Below, in pieces: positions 1 through 12,568 of a stretch of 64,000 nucleotides of DNA. Source of the stretch: Gossypium raimondii (taxonomy: Eukaryota; Streptophyta; Magnoliopsida; Malvales; Malvaceae); contig NC_068576.1 in the NCBI RefSeq assembly GCF_025698545.1, forward strand, positions 47,733,890 through 47,797,889, written 5' to 3'. Every line of letters starts with the position of its first letter. Within the stretch, counting starts at the first letter, position 1. The notes below the pieces were generated by a model. It had not been told where the DNA came from and ran no database searches. It was given only the letters and a program-made list of their open reading frames with translations. Position numbers and translations under genes: made by a program.

Positions 1-28
1 AATCTAATCAGTATGGTTGTGGTGACAG

Positions 29-167
29 GAGTACAACTATGGTGTTGAGTTTGTGCTTCTGATTGCATTTGTTGAGGCTGCTATTGGTGAAGCTGTGGAA
101 GACGCTTTAATGTCTCTTCAGGAGCTTACTGAGGAGCATCCATCCTTGATTCTCCAATGCACTCAAG
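29..167 (+). CDS. Possible internal or terminal exon of an unrecognised gene running in from the left
   Basis: An open stretch of 139 nt is bounded by an acceptor-like gtgacag ending at 28 and a donor-like G|gtgtgt at 168. It reads as a mixed hydrophobic/acidic helical peptide containing VEAAIGEAVEDALMSLQEL. I do not recognise the family. Nothing downstream for several kilobases continues it, so it would be an isolated exon or a gene remnant. The bases after 167 are AT-rich and stop-dense. The support is only the open frame, splice-like borders and non-random composition. It could be a pseudogene fragment. Confidence 0.25.
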
Positions 168-1075
168 GTGTGTGGAAAACAACATTTTTTATTCACTATC
201 TTGCCTAACGATCCTCCCACCTATTCAACATTTAGTCCTGAAAATTTGCTTGAAAGATTTTAGGGAAGTGACCCTTAAATTTACCTCAAGCGTGTTAGAG
301 ACTTGGTCTTGAGCCAAAAAATAATTATGTTCTTAACTAGATAGAAAAAAATTCTTAAAGAATAATATGATTTTTTTTTCTTATAAAATAGTACCCAAAG
401 AACTCTTTTTATGTGGATTCTAATTTTAGTGATAATAAAGCTCCAAAAAAGAATCAAGTTTTGAGTAATGTGATTGGAAAAGGATGAGTGTGAGGAGGTT
501 ATACAAGGACGAAAAGCTTAATTTCAAAGGTCAAAAGATCTTTTAGTTGGTGCAAAAAACATAAAGAAACCTAAGAAGTTATTAATAGAATAGAGTAAGA
601 AATGTTTCCCAAATAATAGAAAAAAATTGAATAGTTGATCGCCAGAATAACTGTAATATATATAAAAGGAATAGTAGCTTATGGAGGATGAGGCACATAG
701 TATATGGAAATGTAAAAAAATTGAAATAGTGAAAATATATATTGAGCTAAAGAAGTAAAGATAGCAAATTAAAGGTTAAAATATGTCATGAGTATTTGTA
801 TTCTTCACCTATTTGAAAGTTAATCCCTATATTTTTATTTTCAGGAATTTACATGTTTAGTCTCTCTAGTTTTAGATTTCAAAATTCATGTCCAACTATT
901 AATCTCATTAATATTTTTGTCAAATTTGTTGATGTGACATTTTGAAATTAAAAAATCTTACTTGATAGTCATATAACTAAAAAAATTACATTGTAATGAA
1001 AATGAATTTAACAAAAATAATTTTAACTTTGTTAATAGATGGACTTGAAATTTAAAACCTGAAAAGTAGAGGGAC
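168..1075. other. AT-rich intergenic stretch without recognised gene
   Basis: About 0.9 kb of AT-rich sequence with stops in all frames. I see no coding or repeat structure that I can name. Confidence 0.5.
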
Positions 1076-1790
1076 TAAAGGTGTACTTGGTTGAGTAGAA
1101 AAGTGAAATGATGGAAGAAGGGTGTGGAAAAGTGGGAAGATTTTTTTTTGAATGTGTTTGGTGAGAAAGAAAATTGAGGGGAAAGAAAATAGAAAATATG
1201 ATAACTTTTCATCCTAATGCATAAAAATTAATCCTTCCAAATTGGAATGATAAGAGGAGAGAAAATGAAAGACGCGTGTGTATGTTAGTTCAAACTTATG
1301 CATTTTTCAAAGGTTTCATTTTCGTTCCTCTCACCAAGCAATGGATGGAAAAAATGTAATTTTCGTCCAATTTTTCCATCTTTCCTACCAAGCACACTTA
1401 TGGAAAGAAAAATTATATTTTTCATTTATCTATTTTTTCATCCCTTTAATTTTTCATCTTTCTAATTTTCTTTTCACTTTACCAAGCTAAGCCTAAACTG
1501 CTAGAAGTACAATGACTTATGGCATATTGTAACCCAAATTAAATGGCTAAAATAGGCTAAAAATGCATAATTCTAAAGCAACATGCATACATCTCTTATT
1601 TTCTTTCTTCTTATCAATCCAATTTGAAATGATTTGTTTATATGCATTAAGATGGAAAATAGATCTCCTTTGTTTTCTTTCCCCTCACTTTTTTTTCCTA
1701 TCAAACACACTTAAAATTTATTTTCTTTCTCCTTTTTCACTCCCTCCTTCCGTCCTTACATTTTTCCACCCAACCAAACATATCCTTAAT
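1076..1790. mobile_element. Candidate MITE or nested MITE pair with inverted ends
   Basis: The left end (TAAAGGTGTACTTGGTTGAG from 1076) and the complement of the right end (ATTAAGGATATGTTTGGTTG, ending 1790) are imperfect inverted repeats, each followed by a purine-rich GAAAA/GGAAG stretch. A third copy of the inverted end lies near 1470-1497 (complement TTAGGCTTAGCTTGGTAAAG), which suggests two related elements nested or abutting. I found no clear target-site duplication, so the superfamily is undetermined. The short open frames inside are pyrimidine-rich low complexity, not genes. Confidence 0.4.
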
Positions 1791-1814
1791 TTGGGGTATA
1801 AGTTGCTATAATTT

Positions 1815-3560
1815 TGTGTATGAGATAATTTCTAAGCTGATGCCAGATAGATTGAAAGTATGGAGTGTTGTATAATTCAAAATCAGAGTGTGCTTGTGGA
1901 GGAAAAGTAAATGCTTGACAATATATTGATTGCTAATAAAGCCTAACTAGAACCGGAAAAAAAGTGAATGAAATGGCCTTAGAAGTGGATATGGATAATG
2001 GTTATGATAGGGTAGAATGAGATTTTATGGAATCAATCTTAAAAAGAAGGTTCAATACAAAATGGGTTAAATGGGTTATGAAGTGTATATATATTCTATT
2101 CCTTACAATTTGCTTTTTATGGTAACAATCTAATACTCCTTTTTCCCAATTAGAATAGGCTTATTAAAACATTAATTGAGCTTGATAGGTTAAATGAAAT
2201 TAAATTAGGTAAAGAAAGTCCCACTTTGACCCATCTTTATTTGCTGATGATTCATTATTCTTTATGCAAGCTAATGTTGTAAATTGTGAAGAAATGATAG
2301 CCATTTTGCATAAACACAATTGTGTATTTGGGCAAAAGGTGAACTTTGATAAGTCTAACATAAGTTTTAGTGCCAATATCCCTGAGGAGGTAAAAAAAGA
2401 GGTGACTGACAGACTATATCTCAAGATTGCTAAAGTTTCTAATACATATCTTAGGATGCCTTCAACTATGGGTTAAGGAAAAAAAATGTAAGGCTATGGA
2501 GTACATAGAGAAGAGAATAAAGAGGAAGTTCTAGGCATGGAAACGACAATTGTTAGCTCAAAGAAGTAAAGTTTTGATAAAAGTTGTGGCCAAGTTTTAA
2601 ATTCCATTTGATGGTTTGTAATAAAGTAAATGCAGAGATGGCCAAGTTTTGGAAGAGGTAACGGGTGGAGGATAGAAAGATCCATTGAGCTATATGGGTG
2701 CACTTGACAACTAGGAAAAGAAAGATAGTGGGATTTAAAGACCAAATGCCTACTGGACTAGACTACTTAAAGGAACATATTTTTCAAATTGTTTTCAGTT
2801 GAAGGCTAAACAAATTGCTAAAACATCTTGGGCATAGGCTAGTTTCTTGGAGGATAGAGATTTCTTAATAGAAACTATTATGTGGTAGGTTTTGGATGGA
2901 AAGGAAATTAATATCTGGAATGATAGATGGTTGCAAGTTGCAACAAGGTCTAATTAGCCTAAATGAAAACCAATGTCAGAATATGCGCAGGAAGGTGAAG
3001 GAGGATTTTGGAAATGGGAAACAGGAGTTGGAGTTGGTAGGGCATTTAGTTGATTATGATAATCCAAAGCCTACTTATGATACTTATATTTGTGAACAGG
3101 GAATGAAGGATAGAGTTATGGGGTCCCATAGTACAAATGGGATGTATTTTATTAAGGATGGATATCGTGTACAAAAAGAAGAGAAGGTTGTTAGTTACAT
3201 GAATCCCTCAACATTCCATTTTAGCCAAAGTATAAATCCTATTGCTACAAATATGAACATATGGAAAAGGAATGAGAAAGATAGTCCTACATGCCTTTTG
3301 TGTGGTAAAGGAGATTGAAACAACTAAACATGCTTTACTTGTGAAGATGTCAGAGCAAAATGGTTAAGGTTGGATGTTAACAGATAAGGTGACAATTCAG
3401 TACAAGATGAAAATGTCATCTTCATTGGTGCATATTGTGAGCAGAGATGGTTTGCCTGCTCCTCACTAATTGTAGAATACGATGGATATTTAAGGGAACT
3501 AAGAGTTTGGTTTATAAAATTGTGGAGATGTTTGTGAGTGATATATTTTGTTGTAATCAC
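1815..3560 (+). pseudogene. Degenerate LINE (non-LTR retrotransposon) reverse transcriptase and C-terminal zinc-finger region
   Basis: In broken frames the + strand reads like a plant L1-type ORF2. Near 1820 is an IISKLMPDRLKVW block typical of the RT palm entrance. Near 2235-2265 is FADDSLFFMQAN, the FADD catalytic motif of LINE RTs, followed by a recognisable palm/thumb region to about 2476. Near 3285-3360 is a TCLLCGKGD...CEDVRAKW block matching the zf-RVT domain at the C-terminus of such ORFs. Frameshifts and stops separate all blocks, so it is inactive. No poly-A tail or target duplication was identified and both ends are uncertain. Confidence 0.75.
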
Positions 3561-5787
3561 AGATGACATCATTAATTTTCACATAATGTATACTATTAAA
3601 CTCAATTTATGTCCATCTATTATACTGTAGGTTCAAACTTCAATAGCAAAACGAGTGAGGAATATACACATGGAGCGGTGATGCGATTTCGATCATGTGG
3701 GTCTCCTTTCATCTTCTTTACTATTTCATTGTTTAACCACTTTTCCACATTTGACTGCTATTTATTCACATGCTTGCAGCTGAGGCCTTTGAGATATTTT
3801 TGAGCAGTTCAAGATACAGAGATGTAAGGAGCCTTTTGTTGTGGATTTTTGAGATATTATTATTTTTTTAATTTTTCTCCAACTTTTCAATTTTCATCTT
3901 TCCACCATACAAAGTCAAAGTCAAAGCCTATGCCTCAGTTCAACTTGTTTTGCTTTAAATATTATACATGAAAACATCAAATCCCAAATGACTAAATATA
4001 GTTATATAATATTTGGAAACAGGTGTGGGAATCTAAACTCCAACCGATAGCCAGGAAAACACTAGCCATTCATTTTTGTGTGGATCCAGTGGGCACTGAG
4101 ATAATGTAGTAAGAATCAATACTTACAATTTTTTTTGCATTCCTAATAACATAATCATACATATGTATCCACAATATTAATGCTTACATTGGTTTCTAAA
4201 GCATCCTAACTCCGGTCTCAACACCCTCTCGCCTAACTAAACTTTGCTCTTCACTCACTTTAATGGTTTTTTATTGCGATTGAAGGTGGAAAAGTATTTT
4301 TCAGTTCCAAAAGTTATAAACAACGCCTAGCATTTGAGATCAAAATTGCAGTAACTAAGTAGGATTTAGATGCTTTTGACTTTTGTATTTTAAAGTGAAA
4401 TTATCAAAATATCTTTATTTATATTAACTGTTTAAAAGTTATTTAGATTAATTTATATTTTATATATCATTGTATTAAATTATTTAAATATCATTTAAAT
4501 TAAATTATTTTATTTTTAATATCATCTTTAAAATAGATATTTTCAACTTCTTATAACAATTTTTGATAATAATGAAGAACACTTAAAATTAATAAATCAC
4601 ATTTTTATAACAATTTTCAACCACAATAACACTGAAAAACCAACTGTTAGAATATAAAACAACTAACTATTTTTTTCTTTATTTTTAATAAAATGCATAC
4701 AAAATTATGAATAAGTGAATACACTTTTTTTCTTTTGTTTTTAATATGAAATTTATTTATTAAAGTAATAATTTTAAACAAATTTTTTAAAACTCAAAAA
4801 CAAAACTTAAATTAGATTCATTTTTTTTCCTTTTTTAATGTTATTTTATAAATAATAATTTATTTATTATACGTCTACCATTTTCTTTTAATCTTCATTC
4901 CTCGTCAAGTTTGCCGAGCACTGCCTTCGCCCACAATCATTGGCACCTGTAATTCTTACTTTGAACCCGTCGATTTCACATCCTTCATTGTCGTGCCATC
5001 AAATTAGGAATTTGATGTGGAGTTGTCGGCATGACCTTCCACCTACCAAATTTCTAATACTTCATCCTCACCTATATATCTTCAATTATGCCCGTCCTCA
5101 AACATAGCTTCAAATGCAATAAATTTGTTCTGGGCAACAATCTAAAAATATTTATTCTTATCCTTTTCAACCTTAGGGAGTAGTTTCTTACCCAAAATGA
5201 ATAAGGTAGTCTTTACTTAAGCCTTGAAAAAAGAAAAGAAAAGTTGAATTTACTTAAGCCTTCTTTATGACTTTCCCCTTAAGTTGTTTTATTTATAAAA
5301 TTATTATTTTAATAAATAAATATTATGTTAGAAAATGAGAAAATATATATTTATTTGTAAATGTTTTTTTATTTTATATGTATTTTTATAAAATCTTATG
5401 TATTTTTATAAAAAATAAACTATTAAAGAATTTTATTTTATTTTTAAAATTTTAATTTAAAGAATCAAGACTAAATTGACAAAATGTGTAAAGTTGAGAG
5501 TTAAATTTGTTGAATATTTTAGATTTAGGATCAAATTGATAGAATGTGTAACGTTAAAGGCTTACTTTTTATTATGCCAATAAAAAGCCACACTAACATT
5601 TTGTTAGTGATTTAACATAAGAGTGACTAAAATATTAAATTTCGATAACATTAGTGATGAAAATAGAAAATTTTAAATCTGGGTAATCAATGTAAATACG
5701 GTAATAATGAAATGACTATTTATATAATTTACCCAAAATTTTATCACATGTTTCAATAAATAGATTATACATGTTTATATATGCTTA
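3561..5787. other. Intergenic AT-rich region, no recognised gene
   Basis: Mostly AT-rich with stops in all frames. A slightly GC-richer pocket at about 4905-5120 (purine/pyrimidine-balanced, unlike its flanks) may be a decayed repeat or gene remnant, but I could not assign a family on either strand. Confidence 0.5.
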
Positions 5788-5954
5788 TTGACATGCAGGG
5801 GTGAAACTAGAAAATTTTTTAAGGGGGGTCAAAGTGTAATTTTACTTTTGTTAATTTAAAATTTTAAAAATTTTAAATGGGTCATATGAAAAATTTTTCA
5901 TTTTAGGGGGGCGGGGCCCCTGCCAGCCCCCCTAGTTTCGCCACTGTTGACATG
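5788..5954. mobile_element. Non-autonomous hAT-like MITE with 8-bp target duplication
   Basis: A 151-bp element (5796-5946) has 15-bp terminal inverted repeats: CAGGGGTGAAACTAG at the left and CAGTGGCGAAACTAG as the complement of the right end. It is flanked by identical 8-bp direct repeats TTGACATG at 5788-5795 and 5947-5954. An 8-bp duplication with CA(G)-starting TIRs is the signature of hAT transposons. The interior is AT-rich with G-runs and a C-run and has no coding capacity. Confidence 0.85.
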
Positions 5955-6100
5955 TTAGGCAAATTTGATGAAAATCATCCGTGCCACTATTAATTGTTTT
6001 TATTAGTTCACTTTTAAAATTAATAGGATTAAAACATTTTTTTAAATTAATTGATTTGCTTAATTTCAAAATTGATTGAAACGCAACAAGCATTTACACA

Positions 6101-6984
6101 AAAAAATCTAGGGGTGAGCAAAACTTGGTTCGACTTGAAAAAATTGAAATAAAATTTGAATTTCGAGTTAAACGATTGAATAATTCGAGTTAACTCGAAT
6201 TTTTTTTCAAATTTCGAGTTTGAATCAAGTTTAATTTTTAAATTCGAATAACTTGAATAATTCGAATAAACCGAATACCAAACTATAATATTTTACATTT
6301 TTACCTCAAACCCCCAAACCTTTTTACTTTCTCCCAATACTTTTACTCACTCCCACTTTCCCCCAAACCCATTAGCCCCCCTCCCCAATTTTTTTTTTGA
6401 ATATTTCCCCCTATTTATTCCCCCCCTAAATTTTACTCCCCATCCCTCCAAACTTTTTATTTCCCCCCTAAATTTTTATTTTTCATCCTTTACCCCAAAT
6501 AAAAATAAAAAACCCTTAAACCTAAATGGTAATAATTTTATTTATATCTATTATTTATATTATTAAATTAAATTTCACATTTCATCTTTAAGATAATTTT
6601 ATTAAAAATCATATTTTTATATTTAATATATTTTTAATTTTAAAATATATAATGACAAAAATCAAGATAATCAAGCAACTAAATTAACAAAGAAGCAAAC
6701 TCAGATATCAAAGATTAATAAATAAATTATAAGGAGATGAAAGTTAATAACAAATTTTATTACAATAAGTAAATTTGATTATGGTGTGCAACAGAGGTTA
6801 CAAGGATTCAAAGTTTTTTTTTTTAATTTAACTCGAACAAATATATTCGATTCGAATTCTATCTCACTCGACTCGATTCAAGAAAATTTTAAATCAAATT
6901 AAAATGACAAAATAAGATTCGTCAACTCGATTAACTCAAATATTTTTCATTCGATTCGGTCGAACACTCACCCCTAAAAAGATC
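6101..6984. mobile_element. Second hAT-like non-autonomous element, 868 bp
   Basis: Termini TAGGGGTGAGC (6109) and the complement TAGGGGTGAGTG (ending 6976) form TIRs. Subterminal TTCGA/TCGAA-rich inverted stretches lie inside both ends. The flanking 8-mers aaaaaatc (6101-6108) and aaaagatc (6977-6984) match at 7 of 8 positions, consistent with an aged hAT duplication. The interior includes a C-rich low-complexity block around 6300-6480 and AT-rich filler. There is no transposase. Confidence 0.7.
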
Positions 6985-7699
6985 AACCCAAGTTGGTGAC
7001 ATTATCATAGCCTCTTAACAAACAAAAGCCTAAATGTTCAAAAAAGCTCAAGCTCGTCATATTTCTTTACATCCAGTTAAGCTTTTGCCTATAATAATAC
7101 AAAAACAATTATTAGTCAGTTTAACCGTTAATTTTTGCTAATGACACAAACGATTGATTTAAAATATTGTCACATGAAAATGGTATTGAAATGACATTAT
7201 TTTATATCATATCAACAAATATTAAAAATAAGGAAATTTATTTTATATACTGTATTAATAAATAATAATAATAATTCATTGAGGCTTTCTAGTTATGCAA
7301 ATAAAGAAATTTATTAAAAAGTGTTGGACGAGAGTTTTAAACCATTATAACTCAGACACTTCACCTATTCTTAAGATCTTAACTTCTTTCTAACTTTGTA
7401 TTCAAATGTTATAAATATAATTTTATTTTATTATAGTAATATTCGAGATTTAGGTTCTATTTAAAATTTTAATTATAAATTATAATATATTAATAATATT
7501 AATTAGTGAAATTTAGTTTATATATTTAATAGAAATTACAAACATAATTATTTTTATTTAATAAACTATAATTGATATATTTTTATGTATCATTTAAACA
7601 TTTTATTAAAATAATATTATAACAAAAATTATGATCTTTATTTCATTTAAGAATATAATTAATTTTATTAAAATTTGAAAAAAAGTTGTTATAGAGCAA

Positions 7700-7990
7700 A
7701 TAGGGATTTTATAGGAAATTACCTGGGTTTTATTCGAAAAACTTGAATTTTACGAGAAAAGCTAATTTATCCTTTTCATTTTCACTTTTTTCTTTTTAAA
7801 ATTAAAGAGGAAAAATTCTTTGATTTTACATAAAATTACCTGAGTTTTGTAGTGAAAACTTACATTTTACAGGAAAATCATTTTATCTTTTTAATTTTCT
7901 TTTTTCTTTTAGAAATAAATTTACTTTTTTTAAAAAGAAAAAAATGAATTTTAGATGAAATTGTGTTATAAGTAAAAACTTACTTTTCAT
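7700..7990 (+). repeat. Diverged tandem repeat of about 110 bp, two to three copies
   Basis: Units around 7700-7800, 7810-7920 and a shorter 7930-7990 share a pattern of GATTTTA..GAAATTACCTG.GTTTT followed by AAAACTT..ATTTTAC and a T-rich tail. Divergence is high. No coding potential is seen in it or in the surrounding 6985-8246 interval. Confidence 0.45.
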
Positions 7991-8246
7991 CTAAGATGAA
8001 TAACTCAATTCCTTAAGAAAACTCAAGTTTTTTTAAAAATAAAATTAATTCTAAAAAGAAAATGTATGACCAAAATGAAAACTTATTAAACTTGAGTGAC
8101 TAACATGATAAAAATATGCAATAACAACGCTCATATTGCAATTTTTTATTTTTAGTGCTCAGTGAAAATTAATGAAAATTAGATGACTAACTGTACAATT
8201 TACCATTTTATTTTTACCTTTTAAGTTTTAACATATTAGATCTTAG

Positions 8247-8738
8247 CAAAAGAAAGGCATAACGAATCATTTGACTCTCCAACTTTATAAAAAGAATCAT
8301 TTTAGACTTTTATTTAATTTTTCGTCGTTTTTAACCCTTGAATTACATTATTTGTTAAACTACCCAAAATAGATTGAAAAGTTAACGTCTGTTAATCTTA
8401 CCGACATGAGATCAACGTGGCAGTCCACAAGTGTGCCACATTAGAAATCATTTTTATAAAAATTAAAAAATATTAAAATAATATTTTTGCATTTTTATAC
8501 ATTTTTAATATTTTAAAAATAGTTTTTTTAATTTTTTAATTTAAAAAATTTATTAATTGTTGGCATGACAATCGCGCGGATTGTCATATCAGCAAAGTTA
8601 ACTTTTTCATTCATTTTGGGTGATTCAACAAATAATGAAAGTTTAGGGGCTAAAAGAAACAAAAAAAAATTAAATAAGGGCTAAAATGTTCTTTTTGTAA
8701 AGTTGGAGGGTTAAATGATTCATTATGCCAAAAAGAAA
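8247..8738. mobile_element. Mutator-like foldback MITE just upstream of the NOL9-like gene
   Basis: A 474-bp element (8256-8729) consists of two long inverted arms of about 200 bp: the left arm starts GGCATAACGAATCATTT and the complement of the right arm starts GGCATAATGAATCATTT. The arms stay alignable through a CTCCAACTTTA block, an AAAAGTTAAC block and a TGACA/TGGCA-rich inner part. Flanking 9-mers caaaagaaa (8247-8255) and aaaaagaaa (8730-8738) match at 8 of 9 positions. Long TIRs plus a 9-bp duplication point to Mutator-like elements. It ends 198 bp before the start codon of the downstream gene, so it lies in the promoter or 5' UTR zone and could fold into a long hairpin if transcribed. 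Confidence 0.75.
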
Positions 8739-8927
8739 AGCATTTTACCAGCAAACCTATGTATATAGTCATGTAAAATGCGTTAAAGTCACACTAAAGC
8801 GGCTTCGTCTGCCAGAAATCAGAACTGAAAGAACTCGATACGACTTTACAAAGATAACCAAGCAGTAAACATCGTAGAAGGGGGAGTAGGGTAAGATTTT
8901 GGTCTTATTTTTTGGTTTTCCTCCACA

Positions 8928-11900
8928 ATGGCTTCGATGTTTGGACCTGGAAGCTCAACAGCAAACATATATGTACCAGAAGAGTGGTCGGAGGCTGCTA
9001 ATTCCATAGCCTATGATTCAGTAACTTCCCCACCTCCTTTTTCTTTTATCTGCGGCGCCAAAAACTCTGGCAAAACCACTTTCTCCCGTCACCTCCTTAA
9101 CATTCTTCTCCAAAGGTTAGAGTTCACACGAGGATCATTGTTTTTTCTTCTCTCTGAGTTTTCTTTTATTTGTTGTGAAATGGGTTTATGACTAAATATT
9201 TAAATACGCACTGATATTAGCTGAAATATTTCCTTTAGAGGGTATTTCAATATCCGTTTTAGTGATTTAGTGGACTTATTCAAGCTGTAATTATGGAAGG
9301 GGAAATTGTGTTTTTTTGGCTGTTTTTTGTTTGTTAATGGAAGGAAAAAAGCAGAGGTTTGGTAGCAATTATATGTGAAACACAGTAGTAGACAATAAAT
9401 TGTGTTCCTTCCATGAACTTATGATAATTGATGACATAATTATGATAATCTGGTCGGTATGTTGTTAGCAGGTATGGAAAAGTAGCTTATTTGGACACAG
9501 ATGTTGGGCAGCCTGAGTTCACGGTTCCAGGTTTCGTGTCCCTTACAGTTGTTGACAAAATAACCCCAGGTTTTCAGCTTTCTCAACTCTTGTCTTTTCA
9601 TCATACTCTCAAAAGTTCTCTGGGTTGATCAACTCGTTCTTTTGTCAACTGACCGAATGCTTTCTATAATTTTTGGCTTTCCAAATAGATTTGGCAATTC
9701 CATGCTTGAAGACACCTGAGAGGTACATTGCTTTGAATCTATTTTGTTGATTTTGATTTTTGTCGCGGACCGAGTATTTCAAGACTTGAACTTGATATCT
9801 ATTTATTTTTGGTTGTAATGAGCGTTAAAACTCTTCAGTGTGACTTTCTTTAAGGTGTTTTTTCTTTGGTGACGTATCTTCAAAAAGGGATCCATCAACA
9901 TACTTGAAATATATATTTACCCTATTCGATTACTATCGAGAGGAATACTGCATGTTTGACAAGAGTGAAAATGCTGGTAGGATAGAATTGCCCCTTATTG
10001 TCAATACCCCTGGCTGGGTGAAAGGTATGCTCTGATCTGCTTCCAATCGATTACTAATACCCTTATTTCTTGAAACTTATTATTTCCAGTTCATGTTCTT
10101 GTTCTTCAATGACAATTTTTGGATCTTCCTTTTCTATACAAATTAGTTGTACTTTTGCTACAACTATAAAGTTGATGTTTTTATTTTCTTGCATTTGTCA
10201 GGCATTGGTTATGAAATATTGGTGGATATGCTGAGATATATTTGTCCTACTCATGTTGTTAAGATAAACATATCTGCCGAGAGTAAGAATCTTCCAGGTG
10301 GGGCATTCTGGTTAGATGGTGATTGTGATGGGATGGTTAATATTATAGAGATCAAATCAGCTCAGCAGGACAACTTTAATAGATCGTAAGTTTGAGGCCA
10401 TCTTTAAGTTAACCTGCAACTTGTTAAATTTTGAATCTTAGCAAGTTGAATTACTTCACATGTATTTTAATGGCATTTGTTTGGCTGCTTAATATTGTTT
10501 CTCTCTTTTTCTATGTTTAGCTATTTTAATAAAATGTGCATGTTTTCTGTAAAACATCATAATTCTGGGGAGGTGTGGCTTTGCTTCCTATATCTTACCT
10601 TAATTTGTCTTTTGTAGGGTGCTAGTACAGAAGGATGCTAGCCTTCTGCGAGATTTACGGATCATGGCTTATTTCAGGCAATGCTTCCCTAGTGACAAGC
10701 CTATTACTACAATCAAAGAACTTGCACATGCACTGGCTTCTCATCCTCCTTATGAAGTTCCAATATCAATTATCAAAATTAGACATCTTCACTGCCAGGT
10801 TAGATGCCAGAAGATGAATTGCAGTTTTTTTTTTTTTTTAAATTACTTCTAGAATAAAAAAAATAAGCCTTCTCTTACTATCTGGGGCCAATTATACTGG
10901 TCATATTGTTATATGCCTGGCCCTGTTTCGCACCATATCCCGTCAATAAAGTTTTCTTTGATTTCCCTCCAAATAATGCTTTGACGCTGTTTTGGGAGCT
11001 CTGTGTATCTCTCATGTGTTTCAGTAAACGAGGCCAACCATTTCTCTGTTAATTACTTTCATTGCACAATGTTAAGAAGGAATAACTTAGTGATGATCAC
11101 ACAGCAGTATAAATCATTTTTAGTATGAGCACTGCTCTTACTTTTGTGATGTAAAAACTAAAAAGGTCAGTAAACTCCTTGTATAACTGTTTTTCTTTGT
11201 AATTCTAGGTCCCAAGCACTGAAACATACTACAGTTTGAATGCAACTATTGTTGGATTGGCAGTTAGTTCAGAGGAGTCTGAGGATTTGCCCTGGTGTGT
11301 TGGACTTGGTAGGTCATAGTTACACTGCCTCTGTTGATTGCTTGATCATCTTGATCGTTGTTTAATGATATTTACTTTGCATAGTTTTTCAGTCCAATTT
11401 TCCATTTATTTTATTGGAAAAAGTTGAGAAGCCTTTATAGCTATCCATGTGTGGTTAACTAATGGCATATAAGTTTAGAGTTTCATACTTTCATACCAAA
11501 AAGCCAGCGACATATTCTTGGTGGTTTTGTATGACAGAATTCAATGTAGGATAAATGCAAAATACTGATCTCATGAAAATGAAGGATGATAACAGAATCT
11601 TTAAACTTGCAAAGAGTAAAGCATTCAGCAATATATAAGCTGGATGGCCCTGTTGAACAAGCGTATAAGACCTTCTGGGGCTTAGATAGGGTGAATACTA
11701 GTGTGAACTAAGAGTTTCCCACGCCTCCATTGGAAGGACTGAAAAAGTAAAACATAGTATTGAAGTAACTTGACTTCTTTTTCATCTTACTTGATGCCTC
11801 TATGAACCAGGAATTGTGAGAGGAATTGACACATTCAAAGGTGTGCTTTATGTGATCACTCCTGTTCCACCAAGCACTCTGGAGAAGGTCAATCTTTTCC

Positions 11901-12568
11901 TGCAGGGCTTTATTCAGATTCCTACTTGCTTGTTGCAGGTAATTTGAGCCTAAAACTGTAAAACTTGTAAAGGCCAAACATTATTTCTTATTTCTTATCA
12001 TTGCAACACCCCTATTCTCTCTTTTTCTGTCTATCTCTTCTCTTTTGGGGTGAATTAGCCTGATAGACAAAGATCAGAGTATATAGGATGCATTGTTCTT
12101 ATAACACAAAGATTGGGAGGAATAGTGGGGAAGGGTGGGTGGGAGAGAGAGACTGCCACTTAATTAGCCATAAGAGGGAAATAAATTGTGCAAAAATTCT
12201 ATGGGACTCAGTCCTGCTGAGTCGGATTGTGTCTTGCTCGTGTGCAGTCCATTTCACTGCTAATACCTCTATTCAGGCACATTGACATGTATCCGCATTC
12301 TAAGCTCAAATAAAATTCTGATATTACTAGTTTTAGATGTCTATGCAGTAAGTAGCATGTACAATTTTCTTTGCACTCTATAATCTTAAAATTATACTTG
12401 GTAGTTGATGGATATTTAGTTCTTTTTTTTTCCTTTTTAATAACACCTTGTATGTTTATGACTTTGGTTCTTCTCTTGACAATTGGTTACATATTTACAA
12501 TTTTTCAGGTTAAGGGATGCAGATCACCTTACGTAACTTCAAATGTTTTGTCGGATAGGTTTTACTAA
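8928..12568 (+). CDS. NOL9: Polynucleotide 5'-hydroxyl-kinase, NOL9/GRC3 type
   Basis: Nine exons join in consistent phase: 8928-9115, 9472-9569, 9689-9722, 9855-10024, 10202-10385, 10618-10798, 11209-11308, 11811-11938, 12509-12568, giving 380 aa. All introns are GT-AG. The Walker A loop GAKNSGKT lies at residues 43-50, followed by YLDTDVGQPEF (about 69-79), the Clp1/Grc3-family DxDxGQ motif, then a FFGDVSS block and LIVNTPGWVKG, where the family has its NTPGW signature. Family members phosphorylate 5'-OH RNA ends; yeast Grc3 and human NOL9 act in the nucleolus or nucleus on pre-rRNA spacer processing. The length fits the short plant forms, which lack the long N-terminus of human NOL9. The ATG chosen is the first in frame after a stop-rich leader. 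No frame damage is seen, so the gene looks functional. The substrate in this plant is inferred from family only. Confidence 0.92.
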
